Positions 34,601 to 44,000 of a stretch of DNA of 64,000 bases are shown piece after piece (the stretch's first letter is position 1; every line of letters begins with the position of its first letter). Origin of the DNA: Eudorina sp. 2006-703-Eu-15 (Eukaryota; Chlorophyta; Chlorophyceae; Chlamydomonadales; Volvocaceae); assembly GCA_003117195.1 (NCBI GenBank), contig BDSI01000004.1:298163-362162 (forward strand), given 5' to 3'. The notes beneath the pieces are model-generated. The model saw nothing but the letters and a program-made list of their open reading frames with translations. It was not told where the DNA came from and made no database searches. The translations under genes were made by a program, and so were the position numbers.

Positions 34601-36242
34601 GCGCGGCGGAGGGGACGGGCTGCTTCGCGACGGGCGGCCAGGACGGCGTGGTGCGGGTGTGGGACCCCAGGGCCAAGTGAGTCGCCTCCCTTACCCCCTT
34701 ACCCCGCTCCCCTCACCCCGCTCCCCCGCGGGGGCTTGAGGGAAGGGGATCTGGGAGGGCGTCGAGGGGCAGGAGGAGGGTGGGGTCAGTCTGTCGGCGG
34801 CGTAAGCGGGCGGAGGGGCGGGACGGGTAGGGGCTGAAGGAGCGGGACGGAAGCGGACGGAGGACTGCGCGGGCGGGAGGGGGCGGGCGGGGGAAGCAGC
34901 AGGGGGGTTGGGGTCAGCGGCGGCTGTTCCTTGGTGGGCCTTTTGCAGTTTGTGAGGCCCTAGTGGCGGTTCCGCGTCTGCGGAGTGGGGCACTGGGGGA
35001 CGTGAAAAACTGCCGGGGAGGATCTCAAGTCGGGCGGATCTTGCTGGCTCTGCAGAAAGGAGATTGCATAAAAGGTTGCTCTTGATAAGGCGCGCCACCA
35101 ATGAACGACCAACCACCAACCGCCACAACCGCTGCACGCAGGTCAAATGTGGCCAAGGTGCAACTGCACGTCAACGAGCAGGTGCGCGGTTGATCTTGTG
35201 GTTGTTGTTGTGGCGGTTGGGTTCGTTGCGGAGGTTGGTAGTGACTGCGCACATGCGCGCGCGTCGACGGCGACGACCCGGGCCCGCGGGCCGGCCTGGC
35301 AGGGCACTCGGTCTCGTGCCTGGGGGGGCCTGCGGGGGCCTCCGAGATGCCCTCAAGATGCCGCCGTCAATGCCGGCACGGCAGCCACGCTGCCCCTCCT
35401 GGGCCTGCTCCCCCCTCCCCATCACCCATGAATCCTCCTGCTGCTCACTGCCCCGTACCCCGTACCCCACCCCACGTCCCTTGCTCCACACCCCCGTTCC
35501 GCCCTCCCACACCAGGGTCACGGTGCGGTCGGGGACATCATAGCGGGCGGCCCCGCCGTGGGGGGGCGGTTGGTGACGGCGGGGGCGGACGGCACCGCGA
35601 GGGTGCTGGATCCCCGCCTGGGTTTCGCTCTGGCGGCGACCGTACGGCTGACCAACTTCCCGTACAGCATGACGGCGGCGGGCGGTACGGCGGTGGTGGG
35701 TTGCGGCGACGGCTCCATGCACTTCATCGATGTGCTGGTGGGTGCTGGGATGGCGATGGGAAGGAGGAGGAGGGTTGCGGGTTTCCAGGACGCGCTACGT
35801 GGCTGGGGGCCGTGGCCCCGTGGGAGGTCAGAAGGCGGGTAGCGGCGAAAAGCCTATAGTGTTTGCGTTGGAACTGCAGTGGCAGCGGCGAACTCGAACC
35901 CTCCCTGCACTAGCCGCCTATGTGGACAACGCGAAACACTAAACAATACGCAGGTGTTGGTAAGTATCCGGACCTGGGCGGTTATGGGTGGGCGTCTTGT
36001 TAAACACACGGCCCCGGTTTCGGTCGGGGGGTCTCTTCCCTAAACCCACGGCCCCACTACGGAATACCGCCCTTCCCCCTTTTACCACCCCCGTTACCAT
36101 CCGCCGCGGCGAAACGCAGACCGGCCGCACGCTGTACGCGCTGGGCGCCAACCGCGCTGCCGTACGCTGCATGGAGGCCTCGTACGACAAACTGGTGTGC
36201 TCGGGAGATGATGGCAAGGCTATCGTCTACACCTTTTCGTGA
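31654..36242 (+). CDS. WD40-repeat propeller protein
   Basis: Nine exons agree in phase: 31654-31889, 32461-32880, 33148-33280, 33698-33802, 34071-34128, 34478-34676, 35142-35181, 35516-35737 and 36120-36242 (TGA); 511 residues from the ATG at 31654. The N-terminus has an acidic helix (MNDKYMEEFEKAWEELHAMN) and a Gly/Ala/Ser-rich linker. Seven or eight blades follow: EVVIGSTDHALYVLDA, GHAEWVTCVTYASDGKIVSG, GLVASASYDKTIRLWQL, GHDAPVLEMEVGSDGRIVSG, GHVLLWDT, GCFATGGQDGVVRVWDPRA, GRLVTAGADGTARVLDPR, DKLVCSGDDGKAIVYTF. Such propellers are protein-binding scaffolds; the partner and compartment cannot be read from sequence, and I do not recognise a specific orthologue. The start may lie further upstream: exon 1 is open back to an acceptor at 31624 and reads KYSAARSHV before the ATG. 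Confidence 0.9.
31985..32075 (+). repeat. Dispersed repeat resembling the SBP-intron element at 13.9 kb
   Basis: CGACGTGTGTTAGCAAGGAG, then AAAAGCTGAGCCGCGAA, lies in the first WD40 intron. The SBP intron at 13890-13935 has TTGTGTGTTAAAGAGAACTG then AGCCGCGAGAAG. Both end in GTGTGT runs. They look like copies of one short element in introns of unrelated genes. Confidence 0.55.
33849..33890 (+). repeat. GATCTGATG short tandem repeat
   Basis: About four copies of a 9-10 bp unit (GATCTGATG, one GATCTGATA) in the WD40 intron 33803-34070. A (GGAC)n/(AGAC)n run lies in the next intron at about 34140-34190. Confidence 0.85.
34377..34428 (+). repeat. Dispersed repeat family A, WD40 intron copy
   Basis: CTGCTCTGGCGGCAGCGCGC followed by ATATGTCTACCAATTTCC and TATACCCC, 50 bp before the acceptor of exon 34478-34676. 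The same order (CTGGCAGCAGCGCAG, then TCTACCAATTTCCTATACC) occurs in LIG4 introns at 43.75 and 47.43 kb. Confidence 0.85.
35957..36056 (+). repeat. Dispersed repeat family B copy in WD40 intron
   Basis: GGTAAGTATCCGGACCTGGG, then TTAAACACACGGCCCC, then GGTCTCTTCCCTAAACCCAC and GGCCCC, in the intron before the last WD40 exon. Partial internal duplication of the TAAACNCACGGCCCC end is visible. Confidence 0.65.
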
Positions 36243-37960
36243 TCGCCCTCTCATGACCCATCAGGCCTCCACGTGATCATCTCGTCTTCGTCGTGATCGG
36301 GTTCCGGATGGTCCGTCCAGGGAGGGATGGGGTGGAGGGGGGGTGGAGGGGGGGTGGAGTCGCCAGCATTCCAGTCGGGTCGGGTCGGAGGGGAGTGGGA
36401 GGGGCGGGAAGAAAGCGCGAGGGCCGCGGCAGGCAGTCTTGATCCGGACCGGCGGGCGGGAAGAACTTGTTTGTTTAGAGCTGAAGCCGAAAGGCGACTT
36501 TCTATTCTCGTCATGCATCGGAATCGCGGGGAGGAGGAGGAGGAGGAGGAGGCGCAGCAGCAGCGCTCTAGGGAGGGAGGTCAGCGGCCCGCGGGTCTGC
36601 TGTCGCAGAGGGCTGTCCCCCCGCCCATCGCTGGATGCAACCAGCGCAATCTGGTCTCCGCAATCTGGTCGGCCGTGTGGACGGCAAGGGCAAGCCAAGG
36701 GGGGCACAGTGTATAAACATGGCGATGGCAATGGCTGACACCCTAGAGGGAGGGGTGATGGCATCGCCTCGCAGCGGAAGCGCCTGCAGCAGCAGCGGCT
36801 GCTGCTGCTGCTGCTGCGGCTGCTTCTGATTGCGTCCTGATGATGGTGATGTTGAGACGGCGTGATGTGCATGGGTTGTGCCATGCCATGTTACCGGGGC
36901 ATGACGGGGTGGCATTCACATGATTGATTCTCGAAAGCGTGCATCGTAGCGCGTGGGGGGAGGAGGTGTCAGGCACAGGCAGCTACAGCTGCAGCTACAG
37001 CGGGCTGGCGATGCGGCCACGTCAATTGGTGTCGGGGGGGGGGTCGATTGGATGACGCCCTCACATCGGGAGGAGGGTGAAGGAGGGCGGGTAGCAGGGG
37101 GGGAAGCCTGGAGGGGGCTGCAGCCCTGCAGCCGGAGAGGCGGCGCTGCGCAGCGAGGGGAATCCCCCACACCCGGGTGCTGCAGCGGGCTGTAGCATCA
37201 TTAATAAAGGGGCTGTAGGTCCGACGTGTTGGCTTCTCGGGGTGAGGGTGAGGGTGAGGGCTGCAGCAGGAGGGTGAGCCGTCGTGGCCGTGATGAGCTG
37301 GGCGGATTGTGGAGGCCCTCAGAGCCCTCGGGCTTGGTGGTCGAGACCTTGGCTCAACCTGCACCACCACCGGTTCCTTGTTTCGGCCCTTGGAGCGCAA
37401 ACCCTAGCCGACCATGCGGACCTGCGTGCGTGCGTGCGTGCGCATCTGGGGTGTGTGTGTTGGCAGGCAGAGCAGGAGTGCGTGACATGCAAACGTGTGT
37501 GTGTTTGATGTGTCGCAAACGTGACTGTGGAATACGTGGTGGAATGCGGCGAGCGTGTGTATAGGTGTGGCCAGGTGGCGGGCTGCGAGCGGTGTGCACC
37601 GTTGCACGAAGCGTGAGGGGCCTAGATGCCCCTGGAGCAGTCCCTAGGGCAGTATGGAGAATGGAGTAAGGCGGCGTGTGCGAGGGTTTGGTTGGGACTG
37701 GTGTTGTCGGCCGGTGCGGACTCGCTTGCTCGCCTGGCGGGCACCGCGCCGGTGAAGGGCTGTGGGCGGTGGGACAGTCAGCCGCGACTGCAGCTGCAGC
37801 CGCGCAGAGGCACCGCAGAGGCTGCTGAGATCGCGACTACAGAGAGCGCGGTCTGTGTGGCTGGCTGCTTAACCGTCATGGCAGGCAGGCTGGCTGGCTG
37901 GCTGGCTGACCAAGCATAAGGCTTGAGTGGGGTGACCGATAGCCCCCCCTCCCCCTCAAT

Positions 37961-38003
37961 GTCAATAAAGACAGCGATATCGCGAAACAATCACCGATTG
38001 CGT
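37961..38003 (+). repeat. Dispersed repeat family C, copy 2
   Basis: GTCAATAAAGACAGCGATAT followed by CGCGAAACAATCACCGATTG and CGT. It is 43 bp and nearly identical to 15885-15927, and is likewise preceded by a C/T-rich run. Confidence 0.85.
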
Positions 38004-38572
38004 AGAAGTTGTCCCCCTCCCCCTCGCCCCCTCGCGAAGGCCCCTTCCTACCGGTACCGGTACCGTATCGGGATATCGGGAGCGGTGCACGGCTGCAACG
38101 TCGATCGCCAGCCTAGCCTGAGATGGGTCACCCGCTGCCCAGCAGCCCTGTGTTTTACAGTGTCCTGTGCCGCCCCCGGGGAACCCTCGGTTTCCCCCTG
38201 GCTCAGCGCACTGGGGGGCTTCGGCACTGCGCCATCCACGGCAATAGGGCCGCCGGCGGGTGCCGCACAAACGACGTCACGTCCGCACCGCTGGCCAGCT
38301 GACCTCACCCCAATCGGGGCGCACCCAACCTCGGCTTGTGCTTCGAACGCCTGGTTGTGAAAAACAACATAAACCGGACGTGTCACCCAACAGCCGCCCC
38401 CGAACCAAACCTTCTGACGCGGGGCCAAGTTTTGACAACTCCCCTCTCGGGAAGGGGATGGCGGCATGCAGCCGCCTTAGCGGCACGGCTGCTGCGACGC
38501 CGCCGGCGAGGAAGTCCGGTCGATGAGCCACCCTCCGCAACCGCCAGGGCGGCGTGTGCCACCGGCCCCCCC

Positions 38573-38761
38573 CCCGTCCTCCTGTGATACCCTACACCGC
38601 ACCCCGCCCCCGTCCTTCTGTGACGCCCTACACCGCCCCCCCCCCGTCCTTCTGTGACGCCCTACACCGCCCCCCCCCCGTCCTCCTGTGACGCCCTACA
38701 ACGCCTCCTGTGACGCCCTTCACCGCCCCCCCGTCCTCCTGTGACGCCCTACACCGCCCCC
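38573..38761 (+). repeat. C-rich minisatellite, unit about 35 bp
   Basis: Five or so copies of GTCCTTCTGTGACGCCC, then TACACCGCCCCCCCCC, with CTTC/CTCC variants and different lengths of the C run. One copy is shortened. Confidence 0.9.
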
Positions 38762-39937
38762 ACACGCGGCCGTCTCCGGTACACCCACTCCAGTCGCCAA
38801 GCCACAGGAACCGCGGGATAAGGACAAGCATGCGGGCAATGAGGCCCTTGCTCCGCACAGGCCACAGTGAGCCATGCCCCACCGGTGGCGCCCTGGAGAG
38901 CCGCAGGACTGCCACCGAGGTCTTTTCAGAGACCATGTCCCACGAGCCACGGGGGGCATCTGAAGCCGCCCCCAGGACCAAGAACCCGCAGGGTCCGCCC
39001 CCTTGTCACATCTCCGCACAGAGTGACACACAATGGTGCCGGCTGGGCGCCTCATGCGCCCTATGAGCGGCCGTCACATGTCGCATCAACGCCTACCCGA
39101 ACCCTCACACCAGCGCCAACATGCCGACAGTCGGTACACGGTTCCGTATCCATATCATGTAACGATGCGGAGGAATCAGTCCCCCCGGCTCCGGAACCCT
39201 CCAGGACCCTCATTGCTACCCCCGACAAGCGATCTCCATCCCCCGCCCGGCTGCGAAGATGCGCGCCCACGGCTCATTGCTCGACCGCCCCTCCCAGCCG
39301 CACCGCAGCCCGGAAAGCGCGGCACCCAACTGGCCTCTGAGGAGGCGGGGGACAGGGAGCGCGGCCACCCAGCTGGCCGCCCAACTGCCGACACGTAGCA
39401 CAGGTCGGCCCCGCCAGCAGCACGTGCCTTCACATGACAACAACCCAGTGCGGCTCGTTCCGGAGTCACGTGGACCCAAAGCGGCTCCCCCCGCCTTCCT
39501 CGTCCGCCCGATCGAACCGGGCACAAGGGGATCAGCCCGTGACGGGGACCCCAGCTGTCCCCGGGCAGGGCGGACCGCGACCTCCAAGAGAATGCAGCCA
39601 TGTGCGCTGCGCACGCGCTTATTAGGCTGGAGGCAACTACTGAGCCTTCGAGCCTTCGCAGTGTTGCGTCCCTCACGCAACGCTCAAATACCTTTCGTAT
39701 CCTGCTTGACCGGGAACGTTGTTGCGAGACCTTCCGGCGCACATGTGCGCTGCGCATCACGTGCCTCCGGATAATCTCATCTAATATGCATATCGTATCA
39801 TCATGTATGACATCAGACTCCTACCTTCCTCAATCGACGAAGGCACGAGGTCCAGACTCCATTGACCCGAGGGCCTTAATCAGGTATGCCGAAACGTAAG
39901 CCCACAAATAATCAACCAAGCCAGACGGTTCCACCAT

Positions 39938-40453
39938 CTACTTGCCGAGCAACGCCTTGATCTTCGGGTGGTTTAGCGGGTTCGTCAGGAGTTTCGCCTG
40001 CGCAATTTTCTGATTGGCGAGCGAAAGCGACTGCTCTCCCAAAGTCACGGACTGCTTCGCGCGCTCCGCTTCCGCGCGAAGTTCCGCCAGGCGCGAATGC
40101 GCGCTCTGCAGCTCCTTCTGTTTCGACAACACCTCCTCGGTCTTGCCCTTCAGTTGCTGCTCCAGCTGCAGCACCTCCTTACGAGCTGCATCTAGCTTAA
40201 GCTCCAGCTCCTTGATCGCCTTCTGTCGCTCGCGCACATGACCCTCCGTCTCGGAGATGCGAGTTTCCTGCTCCACCTGCGCCTTTGACGTCGCTGCCAC
40301 GCGCTTCCGCTCCGTGTCAACGACTTTCTCAATGTCTTTCTTATCCTTCTCAAATTTTTGTACTTCTTGAAGTTGCGAGAAATAGTATCCGCTGAAGCCG
40401 AGACCCGAAGCCGCCCCAACAATCAGGACTGCGCGCTGCATTGGTGTTGCCAT
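39938..40453 (-). CDS. Small membrane-anchored coiled-coil protein, unknown
   Basis: A single-exon frame from ATG at 40453 to TAG (39938-39940), 171 residues. The frame extends to a GTG at 40483, but the ATG (MATPMQRAVLIVG) fits a start better. Residues about 6-27 (RAVLIVGAASGLGFSGYYFS) form one hydrophobic segment. The rest is heptad-rich and charged (EKVVDTERKRVAATSKAQVE, KELELKLDAARKEVLQLEQQ), a long coiled coil, and the end is TNPLNHPKIKALLGK. This predicts an N-terminally anchored protein with a coiled-coil arm; organelle or ER membrane is possible. I do not recognise the family. Its base composition is less extreme than its neighbours' and it lacks Ala/Gly tracts, which supports real coding. 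It lies downstream of LIG4 on the same strand, 612 bp away. Confidence 0.78.
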   Translation of the reverse strand: MATPMQRAVLIVGAASGLGFSGYYFSQLQEVQKFEKDKKDIEKVVDTERKRVAATSKAQVEQETRISETEGHVRERQKAIKELELKLDAARKEVLQLEQQLKGKTEEVLSKQKELQSAHSRLAELRAEAERAKQSVTLGEQSLSLANQKIAQAKLLTNPLNHPKIKALLGK

Positions 40454-41065
40454 TTTGCCAACAGGAGTGCAAGAAGCTCCCACAGGCCCCTCGGAAGCGT
40501 CGAGTGATTATGGAACTGGAGTTTGCCGTTGCCTAAATCTAACGGTTCTGGTATCCGTACAAAACCATCTTTTCCTCTTTCACGGTATACGGGATCGACA
40601 TCTGGGCCCTTCTGCCGAACGCCTGGACGAAGCAGCTGTGCCCGCCTGAAGTGCGGGCCGGAGGTGCCCTGGGTTTGCGCTGGGGAGGGAGCGGGTGACC
40701 TGGAGAACCCTTGTCATGGACATGTCCCCACTGGCACACCCCATGTGTTACGACTTACGAGAAGGGCAACTCGCCCCTCTCCAACCCCCAGTTCTAGTTC
40801 CTCGTCACCAGAAACGTGGCGCCTTGCGAAGCCGAACCCTTTTTGTACACATACGGATCAGTAGCGCTGTGCCTGTGGTGGCACACAGGGGAGCCAGCAC
40901 GCGGATACCGTCCTGCCGCAGCTCACGAGTGTCTGACGTACCAACTCGTGTCTTACCCCGCATGCCCGCAACCTCGGAGATCAACTGCTCATCGCGTGTG
41001 GGGAGGCACCCACACCCACACCCACACCCGCACCCGCACCCGCCGCGCCGGACTTTCGCCTTCCC
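40454..41065. other. Intergenic region between coiled-coil gene and LIG4 3' end
   Basis: Holds the promoter of the coiled-coil gene and the 3' flank of LIG4 (both minus strand). A run of CACACCCACACCCGCACCC lies near 41010-41040. No TTACA (minus-strand TGTAA) was noticed. Confidence 0.4.
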
Positions 41066-44000
41066 TCAGCCCTCGTCGTCGTCGCTGTCGTCCATCAGTC
41101 GGTTCAGCAGCCCCGCCATGAAGCCCGCTGGCCGCCCCGCCACCGCGCCCACCGCCGGCCCGCGCCCTCCACCGCCTGCCGCCGCCAGCGCCTCCTTCAG
41201 TTTGGTGCCGTCGACCGCCGTCGGCACCGGCGGGGCTGCCAAGGCCGGCGCTAGCGCTGGAGCAGGGGCTAGGGTGTGCGGTGGCGGCGGCGTCGCCGCC
41301 GCCGCAGTCCCCTGGGCCGGACCCTCGTCCTCCCCTCCTCCCATCTCCCCGACTCCACCCTTGCTGCCCTCACTCTCCGAGTCCAGCCCAGCGAGTAGCC
41401 GCATCCCAACCCCGGGCCCGACCGCGGGTCTCAGCCCCGGAAGCCCTGGAGGAACTGCTGGCCCCCCGGTGGCGGCGGCGGCGGTGATGTCAATCGTCGC
41501 GTGGTTGGAGGCGCCGCCGCCAGCAGGCACCTGCGGGCGGGCCGGACTGCCGTACGGTGCCCCGACGAGGTCCTTCAGGCGGCGCTTTCGCAGCGGTCCT
41601 GCATCTACGGCGGGTGCTACGGCATCTGTGGTAGGCCGATTGGCGGTAGCAGGAGCCATGGCGGTGGCGGCGGCGGTGGTGGCGGTGGCGGTGGTAGGCA
41701 AGGCGGTGGCGGACGACACAGCAGCATTGCGGCCGGAGGCTCCCATCCCAACGTCCGCCGCCGCCGCCGCCGCCACTGGGCGCACCTCGCCGCCGCGCGA
41801 GGCAGCCGCATCCGCCCGCTGATCCACCGGCATTCCAACGGTCAACTGCTCCCATTCACCCATGGGTCGCTTCGGCGGTTGCTCCTTCTGGCCCGCCCCG
41901 TCGGCCAGCCCCTGCGCTCCTTCACCCTTCTCATCGTCGACTTCTTCGGAGTCCGCGCCGTGGACCTGTCGTCGTCGGCGGTGGCAGCCAGAGTCTGGCG
42001 GCGCCGCCGCCGCTGCCGGCGACCAAGTGTCACATTGTTCCTCCGTCGCCAACGTCGCCGCCATGGCGGCGGCGGCCGCCGCCGCCGCGGCGCGCCGCGG
42101 GCGCTTCGCCGCTGCCCGTCCCCCTCCACCGTCCTTCCCCGCGGCGGCGCCGTCAAGGTCGCCTACGTCGTCATCTTCGCCGCCGCCATCTCCACTGCCA
42201 TCGACGGCAGCGGTGGGCGCCGCCGCCGCTCGCTTACGGCCGCGACGTACTGGCGTTTCGCCGCCGCCGCCGGCGGCAGCGGCGGCGGCGCGGTATTTGC
42301 CGCCGCGTGCGGTCCGCCCGCGGGATGCCTTGGCGACGGCCGGCGAGGACGCGTCAGCCGCGACCGCGGCAGTGGCGATGGCCCCGGCGTCGCCGTCGGT
42401 GCCGTCGGCCTCTCTGAGTCCATGGTCGCCATCCGCCTCCTCCTCCGCCTCGCCGTCAGCCTCATGCCCCGCCCCTGCCTCTTCCGGCTCCTCAGCGACC
42501 CGTGCGGCCGCGCCGCGCCGCCGCCGCTGCGCCGTCCGCCCCTGTGATCGCGCCTGTTGATTTGTTCTCCCACCCGCACCGGTTTGTGCCGCACGCGCTG
42601 CTTTCCGACGGCCGCCTGCGGCGGCGGCGGCGGCGGCGGCGGCGCCGCCACGGCTCGCATCCCCTGACCCCGGCTGCGTCATCGCCGGCGATGCCTGCCG
42701 CTGCCGGCCACGTGACGGACCACCGCCGCTGCCCCCGCCGCCAGCGCCGCCGCGGGCAACAGGCGCGCTGACGCCGTCGCTGCCCTGCCCGTCGCTGCTG
42801 CGCCCGTCGGCCGAGCCCGTGCGGCCACCGCCGCCGCCGCCGGTGGTGGTTGTTGTCGTCGTACCATCTGCGCTGCCGCGATGGCGACGGCGGCGGTGCG
42901 TGCCCAGCTTGGCCAATTCCTCCGGTCCCGGCAAGGTGATATGGAACCGCTCCCAGGGCCACAACCGAATGAATTCATCCGGCGGCGGCAGCGCCACCTG
43001 CGTCGCCTCTGCCTCCGCCTCCGCCGCCGTCGCGGGTGCGGCCGCTTGGGAAGACGTGGCAGGAACCAAGGTTTCTGACGGCGGCGGCGTGATGGCGACA
43101 GCATCGCCAGCACCGCTGGGGCCATTGACGGTGGCGGCGGCGGTGGCGGCGGCCGTGCCGGCGGCAGCGCCGGCGCCGGCGGCCGCGTCCTCCTTCTCCT
43201 CCTCGTCGCTGTCCCAGTCCAGCACCGAGCGCCAGATGCTGCCCAGCGTCGCAGTGCCGCCCGCCGCTGCCCACGGATGCCGCGGGGCCGCCGGCGGCGG
43301 CAAGGACGCCGCCAGGGGTCCGCCGTCGCCATCGCTGCCTTTCTCGCGCGACGTGGCGGCGGCGGTGGCGGCACCGGCGCCGCCCTTGCCGTCAGCGGCA
43401 CCCGCCTCTGCCTGGCCTTCACGCAGGTGTTGTTGTTGCTGCTGCTCTCGCTGTTGCTGCTGATGCGGCGGCGCCCACTCCTGCGGCGGTCGGATGCGGG
43501 GCGGGTAGTCCAGCTCCGACAGGGTGCCCACCGCCCGCTCCCCTTCCTCCTCTTCCTCCGCTTCCACTTCCTCCTCCTCCTCTTCATCCCCGTGACGTGC
43601 CCCGCCGCGCCGTGCCGCCGCGGCGGCGCGACGGGCCGCGGCGGCGGCGGCCACGTCCGCTGCCCGCTGCAGGGAGTCCCGGACCCACCTGCCGGGGGAA
43701 GGGAGGGCAGTGTATAAGAAATCAGTAGATTTCGTACAAGGGGTTGGGTATAGGAAATTGGTAGACACATTCAAACTGCGCTGCTGCCAGGGGGGCTAAA
43801 CCGTTGTACACGCATGCAAAGTGAGCCCTAACTCGCCGTGAGGCAGGCAGGCAGGCACGCAGGCAGGTGGGTTTATCGTACGCGACAGACCGACAGAAAT
43901 CCCCTCGCGGCACTCGCGCGCAGTGCGTGGACACCTCCACTATCACCCCCCGCCTGGCCGTGCCGCTCCGGAACCCTCAGACTCACTTCCCAGTCCCATC

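Larger units (their letters stand above)
36243..39937. other. Intergenic region, no gene recognised
   Basis: No supported gene. It holds a G-rich run (GGGGTGGAGG repeats, 36328-36358), a (CTG)n run near 36790-36820, the family C repeat at 37961-38003, a minisatellite at 38573-38760 and a CTGGCTGG run near 37880-37905. The region follows the WD40 stop; no TGTAA close to that stop was found. Confidence 0.4.

Noticed and set aside
41501..43717. Long plus-strand frames antisense to the last LIG4 exon
   Set aside because: GC-rich codon bias keeps the opposite strand open. The minus frame links in phase to the BRCT2 exon, while the plus frames have no motif.
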